A stretch of DNA of 64,000 nt from Rhizobium sp. RU33A (GCF_900156055.1 NZ_FTMQ01000008.1:62001-126000), one strand, 5' to 3'; counted from the stretch's first letter, positions 30,709 to 40,007 are shown. Program-made: numbers and translations. Notes: generated by a model not told the origin, from the sequence alone.

Positions 30709-30731
30709 TATTAGTTAATCAAGAACTAATA
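30709..30731. promoter_or_regulatory. Inverted repeat upstream of the chemoreceptor gene
   Basis: TATTAGTT (30709-30716) and AACTAATA (30724-30731), separated by seven bases, lie in an AT-rich part of the 194-base gap between the DUF2189 gene and the chemoreceptor gene. The two flanking genes run in the same direction, so it is placed to act on the chemoreceptor-cheW promoter. The regulator is unknown. Confidence 0.4.
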
Positions 30732-30767
30732 ATACAGCCAGCGGTCGAATTCCTTGTTTCTCGGGAG

Positions 30768-31556
30768 TTAGGTGGCTGTAATTGCGCGACGATAAAGGTG
30801 CCATGTCGCGTGTCCTGCGACCGGCAAGACAACCAGCAGCCCGAGAAAAAGCGGCACCATGGCGAGGATGGCCAAGGTGGCAATGATCAGCCCGAAGACG
30901 AGCATGGGGGCTGTATTTTCGATCACAGTGCGCATGCTGGTCAGCATGGCGGTGACGAAATCCACATCGTGATCGAGAAGCAGCGGCATCGAGATGACCG
31001 TTGCGCTGAAGAGGATCATTGCAAGGACTGCCCCAACAACAGTGCCCACGGCGAGGAACAGGAGACCTTCCGGGGTGGTGAGCACGACGTTGACGAAGGC
31101 GTCTAGGGTTGCGGGAACGAGGAAGCCGAGGAACAGCGCCATCAACAGGCGAACCTGGTAGATCCAGATCCAGAAGATGAAAAGCACGACGAAGGCCATC
31201 CAGGACAGTTGCCGCTCGCGCTGGCGAAAGACTTCAGCGAGGATCGACTTCCAGCTGACAGTTTCGCCAAGCCTGTGCCGGCGGCTGATCTCGTAGAGAC
31301 CGACGGCAATGAACGGCCCGATGAGCGGGAAGCCGATCGCGACGGGAATGATCATCCATGGCAGGTGATAATAGGTAAGCATCACGGCGATGAAGATGCC
31401 GCCTGCCGCATAGATTGCACCGAAGAACAGGCCATAGGCGGGATAGGCGCGAAAGTCACTCCAACCGTCTGAAAAGGCGGCACGGATATCGCTCATGCGC
31501 AGCCGGTTGATCTGCAGCTTCGGCAGAGAGCCCCGATCGAGTGCCTGCTGTTCCAT
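30768..31556 (-). CDS. DUF2189 family integral membrane protein
   Basis: Function unknown. I start at the ATG at 31556 (MEQQALDRG) because GGGAGGGA lies just upstream; the frame extends to 31688. The 262-residue protein has a short polar N-terminus, then about six hydrophobic segments. Family marks are AFSDGWSDFRAYPAYGLFFGAIY and a glycine-rich membrane segment IPVAIGFPLIGPFIAVGLYE followed by RRHRLGE. The last helix is followed by a short basic tail. Confidence 0.83.
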   Translation of the reverse strand: MEQQALDRGSLPKLQINRLRMSDIRAAFSDGWSDFRAYPAYGLFFGAIYAAGGIFIAVMLTYYHLPWMIIPVAIGFPLIGPFIAVGLYEISRRHRLGETVSWKSILAEVFRQRERQLSWMAFVVLFIFWIWIYQVRLLMALFLGFLVPATLDAFVNVVLTTPEGLLFLAVGTVVGAVLAMILFSATVISMPLLLDHDVDFVTAMLTSMRTVIENTAPMLVFGLIIATLAILAMVPLFLGLLVVLPVAGHATWHLYRRAITAT

Positions 31557-31694
31557 GCGTCCCTCCCAAGACATGCGGTGCTGCGACAATCTGTCAGAAA
31601 CTACCATGCGTGTTCCTTGATATCCGTCAAATCGCAAGGCCCGGAGTTTAAATTCTCGCGTTTCTTCCTGAATGAACTGCGCTATCATGGCGTC

Positions 31695-31850
31695 ATGTCT
31701 GATTTCGCGCGCTCACAGAAATGGTTGCCTTTGACCGCCCTGATGCTTGCAGGGACACTGTTCACTCTGGCTGTGTTTCTCGGCTGGATGCACTACGGCT
31801 CGGACATTTTCCTGAGCTTGATCGAAACCGGATTGGCCTATTGCTTCTAG
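31695..31850 (+). CDS. Small membrane protein, 51 residues
   Basis: Not assigned to a family. The frame encodes a polar start (MSDFARSQKW) and one clear membrane helix (LMLAGTLFTLAVFLGWM), then a short tail ending in YCF. Codon third positions look like those of neighbouring genes. It lies divergently from the DUF2189 gene and 119 bases before the Sco1-like gene. The ATG at 31695 is the first in-frame start of the hydrophobic part; the Shine-Dalgarno sequence is weak. Confidence 0.5.
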   Translation: MSDFARSQKWLPLTALMLAGTLFTLAVFLGWMHYGSDIFLSLIETGLAYCF

Positions 31851-31969
31851 CCGCCGTCATCCGTGACAAATCAGCGCTTGTTCCAGCGTTTACACCGAGT
31901 TGAATTGCCTTCTCGCGACGGGAGGCTTATCCGGCTCGGCTAGAAGTTTGATTTCAAGGAAATACCATC

Positions 31970-32569
31970 ATGAAAACGGTCAGGGTCATCTTGTGGGCGG
32001 CAGTCGTCGTCATGGCGGGTGTTCTCGGCTGGCTGACCTATTCGGTCACGCAGTCGGATCAGACGATCGCGGAGGCGCCCTTCGGCGTGCCGTTCCAGCT
32101 CGTCGACCAGAACGGTCAGCCGATCACCGAGCAGGCTTTCCGCGGCAAGCCGACGGCGCTGTTCTTCGGCTTCACCCATTGCCCGGAGGTCTGCCCGACA
32201 ACGCTTTTCGAGCTGGATGGATGGTTGAAGCAGGTCGATCCTGACGCCAAGGGTCTGCAGGCCTATTTCGTGACTGTTGATCCCGAGCGGGATACACCGG
32301 AGATCCTCGGCCGTTACGTCTCCAACGTCACGGATCGCGTGAAGGCGATTGCCGGGGAACCCGACAAGGTTGCCGAAGTCGTGAAGGGCTTCCGCGTCTA
32401 CGCCAAGAAGATCCCGCTCGACGAGGCTAAGCCCGATGGCGATTATACCATGGATCACACGGCCTCCATTTTCCTGCTCGACGCCGAAGGGCGCTTCAAG
32501 GGCACGATAGCCTACGGCGAGAACCCAGATACGGCCGTCAAGAAGCTGGAAAACCTGATGAAGGGCTGA
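31970..32569 (+). CDS. Sco1/SenC family copper-binding protein
   Basis: Membrane-anchored periplasmic protein, by family a copper chaperone or thiol-disulfide protein for cytochrome c oxidase assembly. The 199 residues have an N-terminal membrane anchor (VILWAAVVVMAGVLGWLTY), the copper site CPEVC in GFTHCPEVCPTTLFEL (about residues 68-72), and the conserved histidine in YTMDHTASIFLLD near residue 163. All three metal ligands are present. No oxidase genes lie nearby. Confidence 0.93.
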   Translation: MKTVRVILWAAVVVMAGVLGWLTYSVTQSDQTIAEAPFGVPFQLVDQNGQPITEQAFRGKPTALFFGFTHCPEVCPTTLFELDGWLKQVDPDAKGLQAYFVTVDPERDTPEILGRYVSNVTDRVKAIAGEPDKVAEVVKGFRVYAKKIPLDEAKPDGDYTMDHTASIFLLDAEGRFKGTIAYGENPDTAVKKLENLMKG

Positions 32570-32656
32570 CGGTCGCGCCTTCGGCGGAGGTTGCCATGAC
32601 GGCGATTGCATTGTACCGCAACGCCTGAACGTCCTGACCGCCGAGGAAGACCTGCC

Positions 32657-33541
32657 GTGAGCGAAATTCGCCTCTATGTAAGCACCACCGAGAAGAACGC
32701 CAACCGGATCCTCGATCTGATGAGCTTTGCTTTCGGCGAAGAGGACTTCGCGATCGCGACCACCGAGGTCGATGAGAAGGCGGATATCTGGGAGGCCTCC
32801 ATCTATATGATGGCGGACCAGGAAGAGGAGGTCAGGCCACGTGTCGAGGACCTGCTCGCCGAAGAATTTGCCGATGCGACGATTGTGCGGGAGGTCATCC
32901 CGGACATCGACTGGATCGCCAAATCGCTCGAAGGCTTGAAGCCGGTCCGCGCCGGTCGCTTCCTGGTGCATGGTTCCCATGACCGGGACAAGGTACAGGC
33001 GCATGACGTTGCGATCGAGATCGACGCTGGCCAGGCCTTCGGTACGGGTCATCACGGCACGACGGCAGGCTGCCTGGAAGTCATCGAAAACGTGGTTCGC
33101 TCTCGCAAGGTTCGCAATGCGCTGGACCTCGGTACGGGCAGCGGCGTGCTGGCAATCGCCGTGCGCAAGCTGCTCCCGGTGCCGGTGCTGGCGACGGATA
33201 TCGACCCGATCGCCGTGCGCGTCGCCAAGGAAAACGCCCGTCGCAACCAGATTGTTGAGGGCATCGACTTCCGCACGGCGCCCGGGTTTCACTCGACGGC
33301 TTTTCGCGAGCATGGTCCGTTCGATCTCGTCATTGCCAACATTCTCGCGAGGCCGCTGATCAAGATGGCACCGCAGCTGGTCGCGCATCTCGCGCCGGGT
33401 GGCTCCGTTATCCTCTCGGGCATCCTTGCCGAGCAGCGTTGGAAGGTGATTGCGGCCTATAGCGGCCAGGGCCTGTCGCATGTGAAGACGATCTGGCGCA
33501 ATGGCTGGGTGACGATCCACTTCACGCAAGGGAAGGGCTGA
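32657..33541 (+). CDS. prmA: Ribosomal protein L11 methyltransferase
   Basis: SAM-dependent enzyme that methylates ribosomal protein L11. I start at the GTG at 32657 (VSEIRLYVST) with GAGGAAGA six bases before it; the frame extends to 32606. The 294-residue protein has the N-terminal L11-recognition region, AFGTGHHGTTAGCLE, the SAM loop LDLGTGSGVLAIA (about residue 158), the acidic end of the second strand (ATDIDPIAV), and the NILARPL motif in place of NPPY. A terminator follows. Confidence 0.95.
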   Translation: MSEIRLYVSTTEKNANRILDLMSFAFGEEDFAIATTEVDEKADIWEASIYMMADQEEEVRPRVEDLLAEEFADATIVREVIPDIDWIAKSLEGLKPVRAGRFLVHGSHDRDKVQAHDVAIEIDAGQAFGTGHHGTTAGCLEVIENVVRSRKVRNALDLGTGSGVLAIAVRKLLPVPVLATDIDPIAVRVAKENARRNQIVEGIDFRTAPGFHSTAFREHGPFDLVIANILARPLIKMAPQLVAHLAPGGSVILSGILAEQRWKVIAAYSGQGLSHVKTIWRNGWVTIHFTQGKG

Positions 33542-33569
33542 CACCTTACGTCAGCCAATGAAGAATAAA

Positions 33570-33600
33570 AAAAGGCGGCTCGTAAGGAGCCGCCTTTTTG
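33570..33600. terminator. Bidirectional terminator after prmA
   Basis: Stem GGCGGCTC (33574-33581) and GAGCCGCC (33587-33594), flanked by an A run and a TTTTT run. It can serve prmA on the plus strand and the DUF1127-like gene on the minus strand. Confidence 0.88.
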
Positions 33601-33691
33601 GCATCGGCATCATGCCGCGCCGAGGTCCGCGAGCGTGGGAGGAGCGCTCAAGCGGATGCTAGACTGGCTGGTCGTTCAGACCAGGGTTTGT

Positions 33692-33865
33692 TCAGATGAT
33701 CGAGTGCTGATGCGGACGACGGCGCAGTTCTTCGCGCTTCAGGCCCATGGCCTCCAGCGATGCGTCATCGAGCGACAAGAGGGCGCCCGTCGTATAGAGA
33801 TCGGCACGGCGCTGGCGTGCCTCGACGAAATTGTTGAGGGCGGTGCGCAGGAAAGACTTGGCCAT
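33692..33865 (-). CDS. DUF1127-like small protein
   Basis: 57-residue basic protein of the type common in rhizobia. I start at the ATG at 33865 (MAKSFLRTAL) with AAAGGAA upstream; the frame extends to 33985. The pattern NNFVEARQRRADLYTTGALL followed by LDDASLEAMGLKREELRRRP resembles DUF1127 proteins. In related alphaproteobacteria, such short proteins take part in phosphate, RNA or stress regulation, but that is from other family members, not from this sequence. Confidence 0.72.
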   Translation of the reverse strand: MAKSFLRTALNNFVEARQRRADLYTTGALLSLDDASLEAMGLKREELRRRPHQHSII

Positions 33866-34129
33866 CTCTCGGTTCCTTTTCCGTTGCGGACGCTCGTTTA
33901 TCGCGTCCTCGATGACCCTGATATAGTCTGTTCGCGCTTGGTCAGTCAGATGGGCTAGAGCACGGGAGATCTGCAAATGCTGCATAGCAGCATAAGCTCT
34001 GCCTGAATTTGCGGCATAACGATATCAGCGGACGCGCATATGCTGCGAAAGCGTGCGGCAGTGGTGGTGGGGGCGATGCGGCCTTGCTATAAGCCCTGAC
34101 AGAATCCGAAACCCATCGCGAGCCATGTC

Positions 34130-35965
34130 ATGTTTCAGTCCTTTGAGGTCAAGTCCACGCCGCTTCACGGCAAGTCCAGGATCGCAGCCCTTCGCGCGCT
34201 GTTTGCCGAACTTCAGATCGATGGACTGCTCGTGCCGCGCTCGGATGAGTATCTAGGGGAATATGTGCCTGAGTCCGCCGAGCGTCTCGCCTGGGCGACG
34301 GGCTTCACCGGTTCCGCCGGCATGTTGATGTTAACCGAAACGCTCGCCGTCGTTTTCGTCGACGGCCGCTATGTCACGCAGCTTGCCCAGCAGGTCGATG
34401 CATCTGTCTTCACGCCGGGAGACCTTGTCGGCGAGCCGCCGCACAAGTGGATCGAAAACCGCGCGCCGAAGGGTTTCCGTCTCGGCATCGATCCCTGGAC
34501 CCATACGGGTGCGGAAGTCCGCCGGCTGGAGAAGGCGCTGGCCGACAAGGGCGGCAGTCTGGTGTTCCTGCCGTTCAATCCCGTGGATCGCCTCTGGACC
34601 GAACGTCCGGCCGAGCCGAAGGGCGCGGTGATGATCCAGGCGCTGAACCAGGCCGGTGTTTCCGCCGCCGACAAGCTGAAAAGCATTGCGACCGATCTCC
34701 GCGAAAAGAACCTGACGGCTGTGCTGATTGCCGATCCCTCGTCGGTGGCCTGGATTTTCAACCTGCGGGGCAGTGACGTGCCGCATACGCCGCACCCGCT
34801 TTCGCGCGCAATCATCAAGGCAGACGGTTCGGCTGAACTCTTTCTCGACAGCGCAAAGACCAATCTCGAAGTCGAAAGCTATCTGCGCGATCTCTGCGTG
34901 CAGGTGGATCCGGCTGTTCTGGCCGAACACATCGAGCGAGTGGCGCGTGACGGTGCGCGCATTCTGGTCGATCCTGACCTTACGCCCTACGCCCTTTCGC
35001 GGATGATCCGCGAGAGCGGTGGTGAAGTTGTCGAAGGCAACGACCCGGCGAAGCTTGGTCGGGCGGTCAAGAATATGGTTGAGCTCAACGGCTCGGCGGC
35101 CGCACACCTGCAGGACGGTGTGGCGATGGTCGAGTTCCTTCACTGGTTCAACGAACAGCCGCATGGCAGCCTGACGGAGATTGCGGCGGCGCAGAAGCTC
35201 GAAGCGGTGCGCGCAGCGGTTGGCGAGCGGATGCAGAATCCGCTCAAGGACATTTCCTTCGACACGATCTCCGGTGCCGGCGAGAATGCTGCCATTATGC
35301 ACTACCGTGTCACCACCGAAAGCGACCGACAGATCCGTTCGGCCGAGATGTTCCTGATCGACTCGGGCGCGCAGTATGTGAACGGAACCACCGACATCAC
35401 CCGCACGCTTGCCGTCGGCGCAGTGCCAGCCGAGCAGAAGCGTTTCTTCACGCTGGCGCTGAAGGGCATGATTGCGATCAGCACGGCGCGTTTCCCGAAG
35501 GGCACGCGGGGTTGCGACCTCGACCCGCTGGCGCGTATCGCTCTCTGGAAGGCCGGTGCCGACTTCGCCCATGGCACGGGCCATGGCGTTGGGTCCTATC
35601 TCTCGGTGCATGAAGGACCTCAGAGGATCGCCCGGCTTTCGACCCAGGAGCTGCTGCCCGGCATGATCCTTTCCAATGAACCTGGCTATTACCGCCCGGG
35701 CAGCTTCGGTATCCGCATCGAAAACCTGATCTATGTGCGCGAGGCCGAGGCGATCGAAGGTGGCGACCAGCCGATGCTCGGCTTTGAGACCCTCACCTTT
35801 GTGCCGATCGACCGTGCGCTCATCGTCGAGGACCTTCTCACGCGTGACGAGCTGCAGTGGCTCGACGCCTATCATGCCAAGACCCGCGAAGAATTGTCGC
35901 CGCTGATCTCCGATGCAGCGACGCGCGAGTGGCTAGAGCAGGCAACGGCGCCGTTTGCGCGCTGA
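34130..35965 (+). CDS. Xaa-Pro aminopeptidase (M24B)
   Basis: Cytoplasmic metallopeptidase that removes an N-terminal residue before proline. The 611 residues correspond to the three-domain form like eukaryotic XPNPEP1, with two creatinase-type N-terminal domains and a pita-bread catalytic domain, rather than the ~440-residue E. coli PepP. Metal ligands are visible: the first Asp in LIDSGAQYVNGTTDITRT, His in GTGHGVGSYLSVHEGP, and Glu in SNEPGYYRPG and GIRIENLIYV. The C-terminal tail matches the family. Confidence 0.94.
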   Translation: MFQSFEVKSTPLHGKSRIAALRALFAELQIDGLLVPRSDEYLGEYVPESAERLAWATGFTGSAGMLMLTETLAVVFVDGRYVTQLAQQVDASVFTPGDLVGEPPHKWIENRAPKGFRLGIDPWTHTGAEVRRLEKALADKGGSLVFLPFNPVDRLWTERPAEPKGAVMIQALNQAGVSAADKLKSIATDLREKNLTAVLIADPSSVAWIFNLRGSDVPHTPHPLSRAIIKADGSAELFLDSAKTNLEVESYLRDLCVQVDPAVLAEHIERVARDGARILVDPDLTPYALSRMIRESGGEVVEGNDPAKLGRAVKNMVELNGSAAAHLQDGVAMVEFLHWFNEQPHGSLTEIAAAQKLEAVRAAVGERMQNPLKDISFDTISGAGENAAIMHYRVTTESDRQIRSAEMFLIDSGAQYVNGTTDITRTLAVGAVPAEQKRFFTLALKGMIAISTARFPKGTRGCDLDPLARIALWKAGADFAHGTGHGVGSYLSVHEGPQRIARLSTQELLPGMILSNEPGYYRPGSFGIRIENLIYVREAEAIEGGDQPMLGFETLTFVPIDRALIVEDLLTRDELQWLDAYHAKTREELSPLISDAATREWLEQATAPFAR

Positions 35966-35968
35966 GGG

Positions 35969-36280
35969 TCAGCCGATCAACTGGCGCATCAGCATGACGG
36001 CGGCCCAGCCGCCGATCAGCATGGGGATGGCACCGAAGCGCAAGCCGATCAGGAGGGCCGCAGCCATCGCGACCTTCACGTCGATCTCGCCATAGAAGAA
36101 GGCGGGCGCGACGAGGGCGGTCAGGACGGCTGCGGGGACGGCGTTGAGGGCAGCCTCAAGGCGTGGCGGCATGGATTTCAGCCGCTTTACCAGGACGTAT
36201 CCGGCGATGCGGGTGAGGAAGGTCGCGGCGGCCGCTGCCGCGATCAGAAGCGTCATGTAGGGCGTGAGCAGGGTGGTCAT
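35969..36280 (-). CDS. azlD: Branched-chain amino acid exporter small subunit AzlD
   Basis: 103-residue membrane protein with three or four hydrophobic segments (TLLIAAAAAATFLTRIAGY, then ALNAVPAAVLTALVAPAFF). It is the small partner of AzlC; the pair exports branched-chain amino acids in bacteria where it was studied. Its start overlaps the azlC stop by four bases, so the subunits are co-translated. It converges on the aminopeptidase gene with a three-base gap. Confidence 0.88.
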   Translation of the reverse strand: MTTLLTPYMTLLIAAAAAATFLTRIAGYVLVKRLKSMPPRLEAALNAVPAAVLTALVAPAFFYGEIDVKVAMAAALLIGLRFGAIPMLIGGWAAVMLMRQLIG

Positions 36281-36978
36281 GGTGCGGTCTCCTCACGGGC
36301 GGCAGGCAGCGGGAGAACAGCCGCCAGAAGAATGCCTGCGAGGGCGCCGACGCTGATGTGCCATGGTGCGCCGATCAGGTGCTGGGCAATCACCGAGACC
36401 ACGGCACTGATGGCGACGATCATCAGGAAATTGCCGCGCTTGCGGAAGCCGAGGACGAGGCCGAGGAAATAGATCGGCAGTAGGACGTCGATGCCCCAAG
36501 CAGCCGGATCTCCCATGACGCTGCCGAGCGCGCCGCCGATGGCGGTCATGGCGACCCAGGGCACGTAGATCATCGCGCCGAAGCCGAAATACCAGGGAAA
36601 GCTCACCTCGCGGCCGCTCTCGCCGCGGGCGATGGCTTCTGCAAACTGCGGATCGGTGAGCAGGAAGAAGCTCAGCATCTTCTGCGGAAACGTGTAGTGG
36701 TCGATGAAGGGGGTGAGCGCTGCCGAATAGAGGACGTGGCGGAAGTTCACGGCCAGCATCGAGAGGATAACGACCCACATGGGCACGTTCTGGCCGAAGA
36801 GTTCGATGCCAACCAACTGGCTGGCGCCGGCATAGACCGTCGCGCTCATCAGGGCTGCCTCGGCGACCGTCTGGCCATTGGCGACGGCTACGGCTCCGAA
36901 CAGCACGGCGAAGGGGCCGGCAGAAATGATGACGGGGAGGGCCTTCAGCGCACCCACGGTGAAATCTGATCGGGACAT
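36277..36978 (-). CDS. azlC: Branched-chain amino acid exporter large subunit AzlC
   Basis: Integral membrane protein, 233 residues from the ATG at 36978 (MSRSDFTVGALKALPV); the frame extends to 37086 with no membrane character. Family segments are SAGPFAVLFGAVAVANG, MSATVYAGASQLVGIELF, AVNFRHVLYSAAL and GAMIYVPWVAMTAIGG. It forms an overlapping pair with azlD. No regulator gene such as azlB/lrp is next to it. Confidence 0.92.
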   Translation of the reverse strand: MSRSDFTVGALKALPVIISAGPFAVLFGAVAVANGQTVAEAALMSATVYAGASQLVGIELFGQNVPMWVVILSMLAVNFRHVLYSAALTPFIDHYTFPQKMLSFFLLTDPQFAEAIARGESGREVSFPWYFGFGAMIYVPWVAMTAIGGALGSVMGDPAAWGIDVLLPIYFLGLVLGFRKRGNFLMIVAISAVVSVIAQHLIGAPWHISVGALAGILLAAVLPLPAAREETAP

Positions 36979-37148
36979 GGCGAAGTTTCTCACGTTTACC
37001 TGCTGGCTAGCCGCTGTCGGCTTGTCCGACAAACCAATTCCGCTGATGGAACGACCATCGGCATTGATGAATGGGCCTTGCCACATAAAGTTGGGCGGGG
37101 TCTTGTCGAAAAGTCGCGGCGAGCACGGCCGGTCAGGGAGAGCATGGT

Positions 37149-37397
37149 ATGGAAAAGGATCTGATCAGCCGCGAAGACATGGAGCGGCTTCTGCAGAAGG
37201 TGCAGCGCCATCTGTCGGACGACGCCGAGGTCGAGCTCGGACGGTTCGAGGCCGAGGCACTCGTCGACCTCGTCGCCGCGCTAATCGGCCCGTTTTACTA
37301 CAACAAAGGCCTGCGCGATGCGCAGGCGCTGCTCGCCCGACAGGTCGACCAGATCAACGATGCGCTCTACGAAATGGAGCGCCTGCCGGAGACGTGA
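37149..37397 (+). CDS. DUF2164 family protein
   Basis: Function unknown. The 82-residue acidic, helical protein has the family pattern QRHLSDDAEVELGRFEAE, followed by VDLVAALIGPFYYNKGLRDAQALL. It abuts the panB stop on the other strand and lies divergently from azlC. The ATG at 37149 has GGGAGAG upstream. Confidence 0.82.
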   Translation: MEKDLISREDMERLLQKVQRHLSDDAEVELGRFEAEALVDLVAALIGPFYYNKGLRDAQALLARQVDQINDALYEMERLPET

Positions 37398-38225
37398 CTA
37401 CTTCTTCGGCCGGATCTGGAACGTGTGTTCCTGGCCGGGGAAGATGCGCTCCTTGACCTCAGCCGCGTAGTCGCCTGCGGCTTTCTCGATCACCTCGGCA
37501 AGTTCGCTGTAATGCTTGACGAAACGCGGCTTGAACTCGTTGAACAGGCCCAGCATGTCGTCGGAGACGAGGATCTGGCCGTCGCAGGCCGGCGAAGCGC
37601 CGATGCCGATGGTCGCTGCCTTCACCGTGGTGGTGATCTCGCGGGCGAGCGGTTCGACAGTGCCTTCGATCACCATGGCAAAGGCACCGGCTTCGTCGAT
37701 CCCCTTGGCGTCGTGGCGGATCTTGTCCTGCTCGGCTTCGCTGTGTCCCTTGGAGCGATAGCCTCCGGACGTGTTAACCTGCTGTGGCATCAGGCCGATA
37801 TGGCCGAAGACAGGCACGCCTCGGCTGACGAGGAATTCGACGGTCTCGGCCATTTCAGCGCCGCCCTCGAGCTTCACGCCGTCGCAGCCGGTTTCCTTCA
37901 TCAGGCGGACAGCATTGCGGAAGGCCTGTTCCTTGCTCTCCTGGTAGGAGCCGAAGGGCAGGTCAACGATGACGCAAGCGCGCGACACGCCGCGCATGAC
38001 GGCCTGACCGTGGGCCACCATCATGTCCATGGTGACGCCGACAGTCGTGTCCATGCCGTAGAGCACCATGCCGAGACTGTCTCCGACGAGCAGCAGGTCG
38101 CAGTGGCGGTCGAGGATGCGGGCGATCGGGGTCGTGTAGGCGGTCAGCGACACGATCGGCCTGACGCCTTTAAGGGCGGTAACGTCGGCCGGGGTGAAAC
38201 GCTTCTGGCGGGGTGGTGTGCTCAT
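37398..38225 (-). CDS. panB: 3-methyl-2-oxobutanoate hydroxymethyltransferase
   Basis: First step of pantothenate synthesis: adds a hydroxymethyl group from 5,10-methylene-THF to ketoisovalerate to give ketopantoate. The 275-residue protein shows [17 protein letters not shown] (magnesium-binding Asp, about residues 44-60), [17 protein letters not shown] sequence [35 protein letters not shown] and [11 protein letters not shown]. It lies two bases after panC in the same direction. Confidence 0.97.
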   Translation of the reverse strand: MSTPPRQKRFTPADVTALKGVRPIVSLTAYTTPIARILDRHCDLLLVGDSLGMVLYGMDTTVGVTMDMMVAHGQAVMRGVSRACVIVDLPFGSYQESKEQAFRNAVRLMKETGCDGVKLEGGAEMAETVEFLVSRGVPVFGHIGLMPQQVNTSGGYRSKGHSEAEQDKIRHDAKGIDEAGAFAMVIEGTVEPLAREITTTVKAATIGIGASPACDGQILVSDDMLGLFNEFKPRFVKHYSELAEVIEKAAGDYAAEVKERIFPGQEHTFQIRPKK

Positions 38226-38227
38226 GT

Positions 38228-39100
38228 TCAGGCGGCCTCCATGCCGGTGGCGGCCGCTTGGCCGATGATGCGGTTATCGAGAAGCTTTGTTTTGCCGAAG
38301 CGCACGTAAAGAAGCACGAGGGCGGTCTCCTTGACCGTCTCGATGCGCTCGAGCGTGCGCGGATCGCGGATGGCTACGACCTCCGGCTCTGCCAGCGGTT
38401 CAGCTTGCAAAAACTCGACGAGTTTTGCTTCCAGGGTCGCGACGTCGCGGATGCCGGTCAGCAGTAGCCTTTCGGCTTCCGCGAGGGTCTTCGGCACGAT
38501 CACGGCTGCGGCGCGTTCGGCGGGCGAGAGATAGACATTGCGCGAAGAACAGGCGAGGCCGTCGGATTCGCGGACCGTTGGCACGGGTACGAGGCGCACC
38601 GGCTGGGCGAGATCTTCGACCATCTTCTGAATGATGGTGACCTGCTGGTAGTCCTTCTCGCCGAAATAGGCGGCATCCGGCTGGACGATGTTGAAGAGCT
38701 TGGTGACCACGGTCGCGACACCAGCGAAATGGCCGGGACGGGCCTCGCCCTCAAGCTCGGAGCCGAGCTTCGGCAGGTCGACGACCGTCTGCATCGGCTC
38801 CGGATACATGTCTTCCACGCCCGGCGCGAAGAGAAAATCGACGCCGGCCTGTTCCAGCATGGCGCTGTCACGAGCGAGGTCGCGTGGATACTTCGCCAGA
38901 TCCTCGTTCTTGCCGAACTGAAGCGGATTGACGAAGATCGAGACGACCGTGACGTCGTTTTCAGACTTGGCACGGCCGACCAGGCTCAGGTGACCCTGAT
39001 GCAGATAACCCATGGTCGGCACGAAGCCGATGGTCTGGCCGGCGCGGCGGCGGGGCGCGAGCTTCTGTCGCAAAGCGGCGATCGTGGTGACGACTTCCAT
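38228..39100 (-). CDS. panC: Pantothenate synthetase
   Basis: Joins pantoate and beta-alanine with ATP. The 290-residue protein has the adenylate-binding sequence [16 protein letters not shown] with an HxGH motif (about residues 26-41), the pantoate site [28 protein letters not shown], and the KMSKS-like region [18 protein letters not shown] [14 protein letters not shown]. It forms a two-gene unit with panB. Confidence 0.97.
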   Translation of the reverse strand: MEVVTTIAALRQKLAPRRRAGQTIGFVPTMGYLHQGHLSLVGRAKSENDVTVVSIFVNPLQFGKNEDLAKYPRDLARDSAMLEQAGVDFLFAPGVEDMYPEPMQTVVDLPKLGSELEGEARPGHFAGVATVVTKLFNIVQPDAAYFGEKDYQQVTIIQKMVEDLAQPVRLVPVPTVRESDGLACSSRNVYLSPAERAAAVIVPKTLAEAERLLLTGIRDVATLEAKLVEFLQAEPLAEPEVVAIRDPRTLERIETVKETALVLLYVRFGKTKLLDNRIIGQAAATGMEAA

Positions 39101-39189
39101 GACCGGCGTCCTCCCTGTCTTCTCACTGGCTCGGCTCTAGCGCTTGCCGTCAAAAAAGGCAATCGCACGAATCCTTTGCAGAAACTTCC

Positions 39190-39816
39190 TCAGAAACCGA
39201 TTCGGCTGTTGTCGGTGATCTCGACGCCCGCCTCGCGCATGGCCTCGACTGCGTCCTCCACGCCCTTCGCATCGATGCCACGGCAACCATCGGCGATCAG
39301 GCGGACCTTGACGCCCGGCAGCATGTCCACGGCATCGAGGGCCGAGAACCTGACGCAGTAGTCTGTCGCGAGGCCCATGATGTCGACCTCAGTGACACCC
39401 TTGGCCTTCAGCCAGTCGGAGAGGCCGGTGAGGGCGGCCTTATCATTGTCGCGGAAGGCGGAATAGCTGTCGACGGTGGGGTTCTCGCCCTTGCGCTGGA
39501 TGTAATCGATGCGGTCTGTTTCGAGTTCGGGGTGAAACTCCGCGTCCTGTGTGCCCTGCACGCAATGGTCCGGCCACATCACCTGCGGCTGCCCGGAGAG
39601 TTCGCCCATGTCAAAGGGCTTCTTGCCCGGATGCTGGGAAGCGAAGCTGCCGTGGTTCTCCGGGTGCCAGTCCTGCGAGGCAACGACCAGATCATAGGCG
39701 CCATTTGCCATCATGCGGTTGGCCACGGCCACGACCGCGTCGCCGTCTTCAACCGGCAGATTGCCGCCTGGGCAAAAGCCATTCTGGATGTCGATAAGCA
39801 GCAGGGCCTTGGTCAT
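39190..39816 (-). CDS. pncA: Nicotinamidase
   Basis: Isochorismatase-fold hydrolase that converts nicotinamide to nicotinate for NAD salvage. I start at the ATG at 39816 (MTKALLLIDIQNGF); the frame extends to 39915. The 208 residues show the catalytic Asp in LLIDIQNGFCPGG (about residue 9), the metal site DWHPENHGSF, the lysine region QRKGENPTVDSYSAF, and the nucleophile Cys in ATDYCVRFSALDA near residue 150. Confidence 0.95.
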   Translation of the reverse strand: MTKALLLIDIQNGFCPGGNLPVEDGDAVVAVANRMMANGAYDLVVASQDWHPENHGSFASQHPGKKPFDMGELSGQPQVMWPDHCVQGTQDAEFHPELETDRIDYIQRKGENPTVDSYSAFRDNDKAALTGLSDWLKAKGVTEVDIMGLATDYCVRFSALDAVDMLPGVKVRLIADGCRGIDAKGVEDAVEAMREAGVEITDNSRIGF

Positions 39817-39955
39817 GATCGGGCTCCATTTCTTGTGCGGCGCAAGATGGCAATGACGGGGCTTCTGATCAAGGGCGAGACTTGCGATTTCGGATGGTTC
39901 CGAAAGATGGAACAATCGTTTGGTTCTATCGTTCCGCTCAAGGCGTTCTTTGACG

Positions 39956-39973
39956 TGACCGCGCCCGCGGTCA
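39956..39973. promoter_or_regulatory. 18-base palindrome between pncA and gcd
   Basis: TGACCGCG (39956-39963), CC, and CGCGGTCA (39966-39973) form a perfect 8-base inverted repeat centred 43 bases before the gcd start. In the same gap, GGAAC and GTTCC elements recur at about 39885-39935. A dyad here between two divergent genes is consistent with an operator; no regulator is known from sequence. Confidence 0.4.
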
Positions 39974-40007
39974 AATCCGCAATTTTCAAAAATCGAATGG
40001 AACCGGC

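Noticed and set aside
31940..33544. 534-residue minus-strand frame opposite the Sco1-like and prmA genes
   Set aside because: It spans two well-supported genes and a gap and shows no motifs.
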